From Nocardioides houyundeii (GTDB lineage: Bacteria; Actinomycetota; Actinomycetes; Propionibacteriales; Nocardioidaceae): a stretch of DNA of 64,000 bases. The DNA is taken from assembly GCF_002865585.1 (NCBI RefSeq), contig NZ_CP025581.1:1612001-1676000 (forward strand). Direction: 5' to 3'. Of the stretch, positions 9,204-17,433 are shown one piece after another. The translations under genes and the position numbers were made by a program. Under the pieces are notes generated by a model. That model was given only the letters and a program-made list of their open reading frames with translations. It had not been told where the DNA came from and did not search any database. Each line of letters starts with the position of its first letter. Positions within the stretch are counted from its first letter, which is position 1.

Positions 9204-9767
9204 ATGGGCCTACACATCACCGGCGACGCCGACGCGGACGCCGTGCTCGACGACCACCCGTTCGCGCTGCTCGCCGGCAAGATGCTCGATCAGCAGTACC
9301 CGATGGAGCATGCGTTCCGCGGTCCGGCGAAGGTCCTGGAGCGCTTCGGCAGCCTGGAGCCGGGCGACCTCGCGGCAGCCGATCCCGAGGAGTTCGCCGC
9401 CCTGGCCGCGACCACCCCGGCGATCCACCGGTTCCCCGGCTCGATGGCAGCACGCCTGCAGGAGCTCGGCCGGATCGTCGCCGAGACCTACGGCGGCGAT
9501 GCGGCCCGCATCTGGACCGAGGCCGCCGACGGTCGGGACCTGCTCCGGCGCGTCATGGCGCTGCCCGGCTTCGGCAAGCAGAAGGCGCAGATCTTCGTGG
9601 CGCTCCTGGCCAAGCAGCTCCAGGTCCGTCCCGACGGGTGGGAGGCCGTGGTGGGGGACTACGCGCTGGAGGGCTACCGCTCCGTGGCGGACGTCGTCGA
9701 CGAGGAGTCACTGCAGCGCGTGCGCGAGTTCAAGAAGCAGAAGAAGGCCGCAGCCAAGGCGGGATGA
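9204..9767 (+). CDS. HhH-GPD-type base excision DNA repair protein
   Basis: 187-residue protein of the actinobacterial HhH-GPD repair family. The opening HPFALLAGKMLDQQYPMEHAF is family-typical, and the helix-hairpin-helix ALPGFGKQKAQIF is at about residues 117-129. The tail is lysine-rich (EFKKQKKAAAKAG). The start ATG 9204 matches homology and has CATGAT at 9192-9197. I do not see the four-cysteine iron-sulfur loop of endonuclease III. A strong hairpin follows the stop. Confidence 0.85.
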   Translation: MGLHITGDADADAVLDDHPFALLAGKMLDQQYPMEHAFRGPAKVLERFGSLEPGDLAAADPEEFAALAATTPAIHRFPGSMAARLQELGRIVAETYGGDAARIWTEAADGRDLLRRVMALPGFGKQKAQIFVALLAKQLQVRPDGWEAVVGDYALEGYRSVADVVDEESLQRVREFKKQKKAAAKAG

Positions 9768-9790
9768 GCCCGCCGCTGCGCCTGTCGAGC

Positions 9791-9818
9791 GGGGGCGGTG
9801 GGAGACCTCACCGCCCCC
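9791..9818. terminator. Hairpin terminator after the HhH-GPD gene
   Basis: GGGGGCGGTG (9791-9800) pairs perfectly with CACCGCCCCC (9809-9818) around an 8-base loop. No T run follows, as is common for actinobacterial intrinsic terminators. It separates the repair gene from the sigma factor gene. Confidence 0.65.
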
Positions 9819-9892
9819 GTGGCAGAATGATCAATGCGGCTCTTGACTTTACCGGGCCTTGCCGCGCCCCTTTTCGTTCCCGAGAGGTGTTC

Positions 9893-11340
9893 GTGTCGTC
9901 GCACCCAAGCAAGTCGCTCCCCCCGAGGTGCTGTCCCACCCGGCAGTGCTGACCCTCGTCGAGCTCGCCTCCAAGGACGGGACCGTCACTCCCGACCAGG
10001 TGCGACAGGCCAGTGATGGCGCACAGGTCGAGCCACGACACCTCAAGGCCCTCCTGACGCATCTCAGCGGACTGGGCATCACCGTCGACGTGAGCGCCGG
10101 CGTCTCGCGGGTGGCTGCGGCGGGTGCTCCTCGCAAGACGACCACCGCGAAGACCGCCCAGGCGGCCAAGACGGCGGCCCCGGCCAAGAAGACCGCGGCG
10201 AAGAAGGCCACGGCCAAGAAGACCGTCGCGAGCGTCGACGACGTCGCGAGCCTGGTGGTGCCCGCGCTGGGCCCGGACGGCAAGAAGCTCCTGCCGGACA
10301 TCCCCGACGAGCAGTTCGAGAAGGACGTCGTCGCGGACCCGACGATCAAGGAGGACGAGAAGAAGGCCTCCTTCGTCGTCTCGGCCGCCGACGACACCGA
10401 CGAGCCCGAGCAGCAGGTCATGGTGGCCGGCGCCACCGCCGACCCGGTCAAGGACTACCTCAAGCAGATCGGCAAGGTGCCCCTCCTCAACGCCGAGATG
10501 GAGGTCGAGCTCGCGAAGCGGATCGAGGCCGGCCTGTTCTCCGAGGAGAAGCTCGCCAAGGGGGGGAAGATCAGCCCCAAGCTGCTCGAGGAGCTCGAGT
10601 GGATCTCCGAGGACGGCCGACGCGCCAAGAACCACCTCCTGGAGGCCAACCTGCGACTGGTCGTCTCCCTGGCCAAGCGCTACACCGGCCGCGGCATGCT
10701 CTTCCTCGACCTGATCCAGGAGGGCAACCTGGGTCTGATCCGCGCGGTCGAGAAGTTCGACTACACCAAGGGCTACAAGTTCTCCACCTACGCGACGTGG
10801 TGGATCCGCCAGGCGATCACCCGCGCGATGGCCGACCAGGCCCGGACGATCCGGATCCCGGTTCACATGGTCGAGGTCATCAACAAGCTGGCCCGCGTTC
10901 AGCGGCAGATGCTCCAGGACCTGGGCCGCGAGCCCACGCCCGAGGAGCTCGCCAAGGAGCTCGACATGACCCCCGAGAAGGTCATCGAGGTCCAGAAGTA
11001 CGGGCGCGAGCCGATCTCGCTGCACACCCCGCTCGGCGAGGACGGCGACTCGGAGTTCGGAGACCTCATCGAGGACTCAGAGGCCATCGTGCCGGCTGAC
11101 GCGGTCTCGTTCACCCTGCTGCAGGAGCAGCTCCATGCGGTGCTCGACACCCTGTCGGAGCGCGAGGCCGGCGTGGTCAGCATGCGCTTCGGCCTCACCG
11201 ACGGTCAGCCCAAGACCCTGGACGAGATCGGCAAGGTCTACGGGGTCACGCGCGAGCGGATCCGGCAGATCGAGTCCAAGACCATGTCCAAGCTCCGCCA
11301 CCCGAGCCGCTCGCAGGTGCTTCGCGACTACCTCGACTGA
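9893..11340 (+). CDS. rpoD: RNA polymerase principal sigma factor (RpoD/HrdB/SigA), start region frameshifted
   Basis: Primary housekeeping sigma factor. After a Lys/Ala-rich linker come region 1.2 ([16 protein letters not shown]), region 2 with the -10-binding [18 protein letters not shown] and [15 protein letters not shown], region 3, and the region 4.2 helix-turn-helix ([19 protein letters not shown]), ending RDYLD. The best start is the GTG at 9893 ([11 protein letters not shown]), five bases after GAGAGG, but that frame runs off after the C run at 9919-9924. One extra C would join it to the main frame at [15 protein letters not shown]. Without a shift the only upstream in-frame start is TTG 9859. 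Because the gene is essential, a missing base in the sequence is the likelier reading. Confidence 0.9.
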
Positions 11341-11349
11341 GGGTGTCGT

Positions 11350-11382
11350 GTCCGCCGGTCGCGTGATGCGCTCCCGGCGGAC
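11350..11382. terminator. Hairpin after the sigma factor gene
   Basis: GTCCGCCGG (11350-11358) pairs with CCGGCGGAC (11374-11382) across a 15-base loop, 10 bases after the rpoD stop. It likely ends the sigma factor transcript. An alternative ATG of the next gene (11366) lies in the loop. Confidence 0.5.
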
Positions 11383-11407
11383 TCGGCTCGCGCTAGGTTT
11401 GGCGACC

Positions 11408-12619
11408 ATGTCACGACGGTCCCTACTCATGGTGGCGCTGGTCGGGTGCCTGGCGGTCGGGGTCGCTGCGTGGGGCCTGGTCCTCTCCGACGGCGAGGGC
11501 TCGGCGGCCGAGGTGGCCGACAGCGATGAGGACGTCCGGGAGTTCCTTCGCCCCTGGTACGAGGCCCTGGCGGACCAGGAGCGCTCGCCCGCGAAGGTCG
11601 TGGTCGTGGGCGACTCCATCTCCGAGGGAGCGATGCTCCCGACGCCGATCCACCAGACGAGGTTCGTCCGTCGCCTCCAGGACATGCTCCGGGCCCAGCA
11701 GGACGTGGGCGGCGGCAGCGGCTACTTCCCCGCCTTCTACGGCGACATCTTCTCCGCCGACGACAACGTCCGCACCGGTACGCCGCCCCAGGAGCACTCC
11801 TACGACCGGTGGGGGCTCGGCGGTCGCGCCCTGTTCCTGCCGCAGGGCTCCACCGTGACCTACCCGCCGCAGCGGGCGACCAGCATCCGGGTGTGGTTCG
11901 GCCGCATTGACGTGCTCGCCGGAGCCGGCAAGGTGGTCATCGACGGCGTCGACGTCACGGCCCAGGGCGTCCTGTCGACAGGCGAGGCGCCGGGCGGGGC
12001 GATCGACTCCGCTGGGGCGGCCCAGTCGGGCTTGTGGTGGGAGTCTGCTCCGATGCCCTCCGCCGAGCACACCGTGGCGGTCAGCGGCGCCTCTGACGCG
12101 GGCGTCTTCGTGCACACCGGAGTCGAGTTCCTCGACGGCGACGAGGACTCCGGGATCCACGTCTACGACGCCTCGCACTCGGGAGCGACCGCGCAGGACT
12201 TCGACTCCGAGGGGATGGCGGCCGGCCACTGGGCCGACGTCCGGGCCATCGATCCCCAGCTCGTGCTCATCAACGTGGGGACCAACGTGGATCCCGACTA
12301 CGCGGCCAGTCTCGAGCGGTTGGTGGAGCTCGCGCTGGAGTCGGCGCCTCATGCCCAGGTGGTGCTGGTGCACGGCTACGAGCCTGGCCACTGGAGCAGC
12401 CGGGACTGGGATGAGGTGAGGGAGGTCAGGGAGTCTGTGGCCGCCCAGCACCCCGACCGGGTCGGGTTCTTCGACCTCGCCGCCCACTGGCCGGCTCTGG
12501 CCAAGGACGGGTCGACCAGCGAGGGGCTGATGCTCGAGGAGGCTCAACCGGTCCACCCGAACGTGGCAGGCAACGAGCGCATGGCGGAGATCTTCGCCGA
12601 GCTGCTGGAGCTCCCGTGA
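11408..12619 (+). CDS. Secreted SGNH/GDSL-type hydrolase
   Basis: 403-residue exported hydrolase of unknown substrate. An N-terminal membrane/signal segment (LLMVALVGCLAVGVAAWGLV) precedes the block I motif VVVVGDSISEGAML (Ser nucleophile about residue 64). INVGTNVD fits a later block, and VHPNVAGNERM near the C-terminus supplies the catalytic His. The start at 11408 is preferred over ATG 11366 because TAGGTT (11394-11399) lies 8 bases upstream and the earlier ATG is inside a hairpin. The gene stands 68 bp after rpoD. Esterase or surface polysaccharide deacetylase are both possible. Confidence 0.8.
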   Translation: MSRRSLLMVALVGCLAVGVAAWGLVLSDGEGSAAEVADSDEDVREFLRPWYEALADQERSPAKVVVVGDSISEGAMLPTPIHQTRFVRRLQDMLRAQQDVGGGSGYFPAFYGDIFSADDNVRTGTPPQEHSYDRWGLGGRALFLPQGSTVTYPPQRATSIRVWFGRIDVLAGAGKVVIDGVDVTAQGVLSTGEAPGGAIDSAGAAQSGLWWESAPMPSAEHTVAVSGASDAGVFVHTGVEFLDGDEDSGIHVYDASHSGATAQDFDSEGMAAGHWADVRAIDPQLVLINVGTNVDPDYAASLERLVELALESAPHAQVVLVHGYEPGHWSSRDWDEVREVRESVAAQHPDRVGFFDLAAHWPALAKDGSTSEGLMLEEAQPVHPNVAGNERMAEIFAELLELP

Positions 12620-12665
12620 TGGGGCCGGGGCGGAACCGCGGGGGACCGCGACGCGTCCCAGTCAC

Positions 12666-13130
12666 ATGAACTGCCGACGCCGACGGGTCACCACCTCAGC
12701 ACACGTGATGCTCCTGGTGGCGCTGCTGCTCCTCGGCACCGCCTGTGGGACCGACCGCCCCCCGGGTGGGGGCGCGGATGGAGCTCCGGACGCGACCGGA
12801 GACACCACGACGCCGGAGCCCACGACCCCGGGTCCCGCGACTGGTCCCGAGACTGGTCCCGGGACGCTCTCAGGGCGCCCCACCGGGAGGTCGACGCCGC
12901 CGAGCGAGGCGCTGCAGAAGATCCGGGTGGTCGGGAGGCTGGTCAGTGTCGGCGCGTGCGTGGCGATCCGCGACGCCAACGCGATCAGCTGGACGCTGCG
13001 TGGCGCCAGGACCGAGGGGCTGGCCGTGGGCGACCGGGTGCAGGTCACCGGCGCGCCGGACCTGCGGGGTGAGGGCTGCGGCGGGCCGGTCGTGGTGGTG
13101 GACGCGCTGGAGGTCCTGGACCGCGAATGA
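12666..13130 (+). CDS. Putative lipoprotein
   Basis: 154 residues with a basic N-terminus, hydrophobic segment and lipobox LGTAC (Cys about residue 27), so probably membrane-anchored on the outer face. A low-complexity linker rich in Thr, Pro and Gly follows, then a small beta-rich domain (KIRVVGRLVSVGACVAIRD ... VGDRVQVTGAP) that looks like an OB-fold; the fold call is inference. It lies 46 bp after the SGNH gene and may share its transcript. A 16-bp perfect hairpin starts right at the stop. Confidence 0.72.
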   Translation: MNCRRRRVTTSAHVMLLVALLLLGTACGTDRPPGGGADGAPDATGDTTTPEPTTPGPATGPETGPGTLSGRPTGRSTPPSEALQKIRVVGRLVSVGACVAIRDANAISWTLRGARTEGLAVGDRVQVTGAPDLRGEGCGGPVVVVDALEVLDRE

Positions 13131-13167
13131 GACCCGCCCCCTGACCGTGGCGGTCAGGGGGCGGGTC
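13131..13167. terminator. Bidirectional hairpin terminator
   Basis: GACCCGCCCCCTGACC (13131-13146) pairs perfectly with 13152-13167 around a 5-base loop. It lies between the convergent lipoprotein and metalloprotease genes and can serve both strands. Confidence 0.8.
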
Positions 13168-13214
13168 GTTGGTCAGTCATGCCCGGCTCGGCGCCGAGCG
13201 TGAGCGGGTCGGGG

Positions 13215-15638
13215 TCAGTTGACCCTGATCCGCATGGAGGTGCCGTTCTGCGACAGGACCCTGATCTTGACGCCCGCACCGGCCACCTTCACCCCGACAC
13301 GGGGGAGACCCGCGTCCGCCTGCGGCTGGAAGTAGCGGTTGGGGTCGCTGTCGTCGAACAGCGGCTTGGCGCTGGCGCCGCGGATGTAGCTCTTGCGGCC
13401 CCCGGCGGTGAGGTAGAACGAGTCGGACTTCTCCAGGCTGAACGGTGCGTCGTAGGTCTGGATCCGTCCCCGCCAGGGCTGGCCCTGCAGGTTGTAGAGC
13501 ACCTGCGGGTTGGCATCCACCGGCAGCACCAGGCCGGCACCGGGGTGCTGGCTGGTGTTGTTGTCGGTGTAGGAGGCGTCCCAGTAGTTCACCAGGAGCC
13601 CGTCCTGATAGGGGAACTTCTCGGCGAAGTCGGGCCGGTCGGCGAAGCTGAAGTTGTACGGACCGGTCTGGAGGTACTTGTCGTAGGACACGTACTGGCG
13701 GTTGCTGGCCAGGTAGAACTGGTCGGTCAGCGTGGTGATGCTGGCGCCCACCGAGGTGAATCCGTCCAGGGTCCAGCCGTTGGGCGGGTTCTCGGCACCG
13801 TCTGCGAGCAGCACCGTCCCCGAGGCGTCGGTGACCTCGATGTCATCGACGAACAGTCCGGCCCAACCGAGGTCGGGGTCCTGACCCTGCACGCCGCCGT
13901 CGGTGACGTAGCGGGCCCGGAAGCCGATGGTCTCACCGGCGTACGCCGACAGGTCGTAGCTCACCGGGACGTACCCGTCGCTGACCCCGTCGATGCCGAT
14001 CTCGGCGGCGTCAGGGGCGGTGTCCGGGTCGAACGGCGTGGCCAGCTTGGTCCAGCTGCCGCTGCCGGCGGGCACCTCGGCCTCGAAGAAGGCGTAGTCG
14101 TAGTCTTCCTCGATGTTGTACTGCGCCGAGAGCGTCAGGGTCGCGCCACCGGCCGGGACCGCGATGTCCGTGCGGGACATCGAGGCCTCGTAGTCGTCGC
14201 CCTGGCCGGACCACCACTGCTTGGCTCCCTGCGCGGGGGCGGGAAGAGCAGTGACGTTCTCCTTGTCCGGGAGGACCACTGCCACGCCCTGCGGCTTCTC
14301 GGAGTTGTACTCGTGCGGGCCGAGGTCGATGGTGCGGTTCTGCCCGGCGACCACGGTCTCGTAGTCCAGCCAGCCCAGCTGCAGCTTGTCCCAGACGCCG
14401 AGGTCGGCGGCCCGGGTGCCCAGACCCTGGTCCCCGGGAGCCGAGACACGGCTCTGCGCCATCAGGGTCCACCAGCTGACCGGGTTGTCACCGGACGCGG
14501 CCGTGTCGTAGTGGTCGGGCAGGCCCAGGTCGTGGCCGTACTCGTGGGCGACGGTGGAGAGTCCACCGTTCTCGGACTGGATGGTGTAGTCGGCCACCCA
14601 GATGCCGCTGCTGCCGATCTGGGCGCCGCCGTCCAGGTTGCCGGCCGGTCCGGCGGTCCCGTCGAGGTTCTGGAAGGCCTTCCAGCGGTGGCTCCAGATG
14701 GCGTCCTCCCCGTAGATCGGGTCACCGTCGGACTGGTCGCCGCCGGCGTGGATGATCTGGAAACGGTCGATGTAGCCGTCGGGCTCGTCGAAGTTGCCGT
14801 CACCGTCGAAGTCGTAGCGGTCACGGATGTCGTACTGGGCCACCAGGGAGGCGATCTGTGCGTCGCTCCGCCCGGCCGCCTTCTGGTCGGCGACCCACTG
14901 GGTCATCGCGTCGGAGATGAGGGGCCAGGTGTTGTTGCAGACCTGGCTGCCGCAGGGGTAGCCGTTGCTGCGGCCGTAGCGGGCCTGGTTGTAGGGCACC
15001 GTGGTGATGTCGGTGACCATGCCCTCGACGCTGTAGCGACCCGAGGACTGACGCTCGTAGTAGGTCTTGAGCGACTCCACGCCCTTGCCCTCGCCGAAGT
15101 ACAGCTTCTGGTAGTAGGCCTTGTCGTACTTGGCCTGCCACTGCGTGGAGTTGTCGTTGCGCCCGGGCTTGGGGATCTCGTTGAAGGAGGGACCGTCGAA
15201 CGACGCCGGCCCCTGGGTCTGCGGGTCGACGTCCACGTCGGGGAAGTCCGGGTGCCGCTGGTCGCCGAACTGCACCAGGAGCACGAACACCTTGTCGGTG
15301 CGCTCGTTCTCGAGCTCGACGTACTGATCGGCCGCGCTCTTCTTGGCGCTGGCCCGGGGCGACTTCGTCCCGGCGGGCTTGCGGCCGACCTTGAGCACCG
15401 AGGTGCCGTTGATCTTCTTGGGGGAGGCTTCGCCGCTGAGCACGTCGGCCCACGCCTCCTGGCGCAGGACGGCCTGCTTCTCGGCCTGAGGGTTCGGCAT
15501 GACGTGCTCGGGATTCGCGCTGCGGGGTTCTCCCTGGCGCTGGTGCGAGGCCGCTGGTGCGGCAGTAGCCGAAGGCAGGGCGGCCAGCCCCAGTCCGGCG
15601 AGCAGGGCCACGCTCAGCGCGGCGTTCGTGGTTCTCAC
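13215..15638 (-). CDS. Immune inhibitor A-type M6 metalloprotease, secreted
   Basis: 807-residue zinc protease of the M6 (InhA) family. The start is a GTG at 15638 with GGAAGGA eight bases upstream; the frame is open further back to 15710 but without a better start. A signal peptide (AALSVALLAGLGLAALPSAT, Ala-rich cleavage region) precedes the propeptide. The zinc motif HEYGHDLGLPDH is in the middle of the protein, and the C-terminal half contains MAM/VEG-like beta-sandwich segments typical of InhA. It probably degrades extracellular proteins. It is divergent from the secreted protein at 15852. Confidence 0.92.
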   Translation of the reverse strand: MRTTNAALSVALLAGLGLAALPSATAAPAASHQRQGEPRSANPEHVMPNPQAEKQAVLRQEAWADVLSGEASPKKINGTSVLKVGRKPAGTKSPRASAKKSAADQYVELENERTDKVFVLLVQFGDQRHPDFPDVDVDPQTQGPASFDGPSFNEIPKPGRNDNSTQWQAKYDKAYYQKLYFGEGKGVESLKTYYERQSSGRYSVEGMVTDITTVPYNQARYGRSNGYPCGSQVCNNTWPLISDAMTQWVADQKAAGRSDAQIASLVAQYDIRDRYDFDGDGNFDEPDGYIDRFQIIHAGGDQSDGDPIYGEDAIWSHRWKAFQNLDGTAGPAGNLDGGAQIGSSGIWVADYTIQSENGGLSTVAHEYGHDLGLPDHYDTAASGDNPVSWWTLMAQSRVSAPGDQGLGTRAADLGVWDKLQLGWLDYETVVAGQNRTIDLGPHEYNSEKPQGVAVVLPDKENVTALPAPAQGAKQWWSGQGDDYEASMSRTDIAVPAGGATLTLSAQYNIEEDYDYAFFEAEVPAGSGSWTKLATPFDPDTAPDAAEIGIDGVSDGYVPVSYDLSAYAGETIGFRARYVTDGGVQGQDPDLGWAGLFVDDIEVTDASGTVLLADGAENPPNGWTLDGFTSVGASITTLTDQFYLASNRQYVSYDKYLQTGPYNFSFADRPDFAEKFPYQDGLLVNYWDASYTDNNTSQHPGAGLVLPVDANPQVLYNLQGQPWRGRIQTYDAPFSLEKSDSFYLTAGGRKSYIRGASAKPLFDDSDPNRYFQPQADAGLPRVGVKVAGAGVKIRVLSQNGTSMRIRVN

Positions 15639-15851
15639 GTGATCGTTCCTTCCGAGATCAGAGCAGCCGGTCCTGGTAGACCCGCAAAACCTCCCTGTCG
15701 CCTTGGACACTAAATGGACTCCTTACCGCTGAACAGAGGGAGACCAGGATGAATCGCAAGAAACATGCGCGGTGCGGGCAACCTCGTCCGGCCCGGATGC
15801 GTCCTGAGGTGACAGGAGCCCCGAGGGGCACACGAGTACGAAGGGGACCCG

Positions 15852-16403
15852 ATGAGCCTGCACTCCACCGTCCTGCTCACCGCGCCGAGCGCCGCCGCCC
15901 TGCTCGCGGTCGGGACGCTCACACCGGCGCACGCCGCCACTGCCAGCTTCCTGGACGGGGACGACCGTCCGATGAAGGCCGACATCCTCGAGGTCAGGGT
16001 GGCGCACGACGCCGATCGGATCCGGGTGCGGATCAGCTTCGACGACCTGGTCCGGTCGGGGCTGGAGCGGTCTCAGGGCGTCTCGATCTTCTTCGACACC
16101 GACGAGGGTGACGCGGGTCCCGAGTACCGCCTCGGCGGCGGTCTCAACAGCGGCACCGACTACCTGCTGGCCGCCGTGGAGGGGTGGAACGACGACGGCT
16201 CGCCCCTGGAGAGCTGCGACTACCTCGGACGCATCAACTGGCGCCGGGACACCGTGACCTACCTGGTCGACCCGCCGTGCTTCGGCGACGTCCCCGCGGT
16301 GCGGGTCGCGGTGAAGGCGGGGGAGTCGAGGCGTCAGGGCGTCGAGCGCAACGACTGGCTGCTGGGTCGCAGGGTGCTCACCGACCCCGTGGCGCGGGGC
16401 TGA
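15852..16403 (+). CDS. Secreted hypothetical protein
   Basis: 183 residues with a short signal peptide ending AHAATASF. The mature part contains ADRIRVRISFDDLV and GVSIFFDTDEGDAGPEY, a pattern seen in small secreted beta-rich actinobacterial proteins without known role. GAAGGGG precedes the ATG. Three cysteines occur in the mature region. It is convergent with the DUF456 gene. Confidence 0.7.
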   Translation: MSLHSTVLLTAPSAAALLAVGTLTPAHAATASFLDGDDRPMKADILEVRVAHDADRIRVRISFDDLVRSGLERSQGVSIFFDTDEGDAGPEYRLGGGLNSGTDYLLAAVEGWNDDGSPLESCDYLGRINWRRDTVTYLVDPPCFGDVPAVRVAVKAGESRRQGVERNDWLLGRRVLTDPVARG

Positions 16404-16409
16404 GTCGCC

Positions 16410-16883
16410 TCAGGTGATGACGACGCCGACCACCCAGGTGGCGGCGGCCAGCGCTGCCGCCAGGAGCTCGATGACCATGCTCAGGCCCACTGCCTTGAGC
16501 GCGTGCACGGTCGAGGCCCAGGCGCCGGACCCGAGGCGTCGGTGCTCGGCCAGGAACACTCCCAGCACGAACCCGAGGAAGAGCCCCACCACCGGCACCA
16601 CGAAGAAGCCAGCGGCCCCGAGCGCCGCCCCGAGCCACAGTGAGCTGTTGGGGACCCCGGCGACCTTCAGACGCCTGCCGGGCACGGTGAACTTGACCAC
16701 CGCGCCGACGACCAGGAACGCCAGCGCGACGCCAGCCACCAGCCAGGCCGGCGTGGTGCCGACCGCGACGCCCCACGTCACGATCGCGGCCAGCATGAGC
16801 GCGGTGCCGGGCAGCACGGGCACGATGATGCCCACCATGCCGACCGCCAGCGCCAGGCCGACGAGGAGATCGAGAGTGGTCAC
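16410..16883 (-). CDS. DUF456 family membrane protein
   Basis: 157-residue integral membrane protein with about four to five hydrophobic helices; IIVPVLPGTALMLAAIV near the N-terminus and the glycine-rich FLGFVLGVFLAEHRR are family signatures. Function unknown. The GTG at 16883 is set by TAGGGT (16895-16890) six bases upstream, a leaderless arrangement. Confidence 0.85.
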   Translation of the reverse strand: MTTLDLLVGLALAVGMVGIIVPVLPGTALMLAAIVTWGVAVGTTPAWLVAGVALAFLVVGAVVKFTVPGRRLKVAGVPNSSLWLGAALGAAGFFVVPVVGLFLGFVLGVFLAEHRRLGSGAWASTVHALKAVGLSMVIELLAAALAAATWVVGVVIT

Positions 16884-16913
16884 TGCGTCACCCTAGTGGC
16901 CGGACACATGAAG

Positions 16914-16940
16914 ACGGCCCCGGACGATGTCCGGGGCCGT
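16914..16940. terminator. Hairpin terminator
   Basis: ACGGCCCCGGAC (16914-16925) pairs with 16929-16940 around a 3-base loop. It follows the minus-strand DUF7455 gene (stop at 16961) and precedes the DUF456 start. Confidence 0.7.
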
Positions 16941-16960
16941 CGATCACGTCTAGATGCCGG

Positions 16961-17190
16961 TCAGTGCTGCGGCTCCGGGTTGGAACCGGGCGTGTTCACG
17001 AGCTTGTGGGTCTCGTCGACCACGGTCGCGGCGACCTCGCGGAGCTTGTCGCCGTGCTCGCGGGCGTGGTGGGCGCAGAAGAGCAGCTCGCCGCCGCTCT
17101 GGAGCTCGACACGCAGGTAGGCCTGGGCACCGCAGCGGTCGCATCGATCGGCCGCCGTGAGGGCGGCTTTGGGGCAAGTGCAGTAGTCAC
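16961..17190 (-). CDS. Small two-CxxC protein (DUF7455-like), frameshifted near the start
   Basis: Small zinc-finger-like protein common in actinobacteria. The conserved frame reads ALTAADRCDRCGAQAYLRV, then GGELLFCAHHAREHGDKLRE, and ends NTPGSNPEPQH; C-x2-C plus C-x2-H probably bind a metal. That frame has no start codon upstream. The natural start is the GTG at 17190 (VTTALAPK, GAGG five bases upstream), which is one base out of phase; an extra G near 17165-17169 would join VTTALAPK to AALTAAD. Most likely a sequence indel rather than a dead gene. It is divergent from parE. Confidence 0.68.
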
Positions 17191-17393
17191 TTCGGCCTCG
17201 TTTCTCTCCATCGGTGTCTGGCCTAACGTACCTGTCGGGGAAAAGATTCCCCCGCTGCTGGTGACGTCCTATCCAACCACGGACCTCATTACCCCACTCT
17301 CCGATTCCTCAACCCTCGAGAACTCGGTGGCGGAGACCGTGGCGTCGTGGCTCACGCTAGAGCAGGGATCGCTCGAGCGCTTGCAGGCGTGCC

Positions 17394-17433
17394 TTGTCAG
17401 GTCCACGGTGTGTCGCGGGTAGATTCGGGTCTT
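17394..17433 (+). promoter_or_regulatory. Probable leaderless promoter of parE
   Basis: TAGATT at 17420-17425 lies 8 bases before the GTG start at 17434. TTGTCA at 17394-17399 could be a -35, though the 20-base spacing is long. The same TAGATT hexamer precedes the GTG at 25097. Confidence 0.5.

Noticed and set aside
11366..11407. Earlier ATG for the SGNH hydrolase
   Set aside because: It lies in the loop of the rpoD terminator hairpin, and the later ATG has a proper -10 spacing.
13179..15713. Plus-strand frame of 844 codons opposite the metalloprotease
   Set aside because: It mirrors the minus-strand gene with its zinc motif and signal peptide; the composition is a typical antisense shadow.
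15749..16111. Frame starting MNRKKHARCG upstream of the secreted protein at 15852
   Set aside because: It overlaps the better-supported gene in another frame, turns into Arg/Pro-rich noise, and matches no family.
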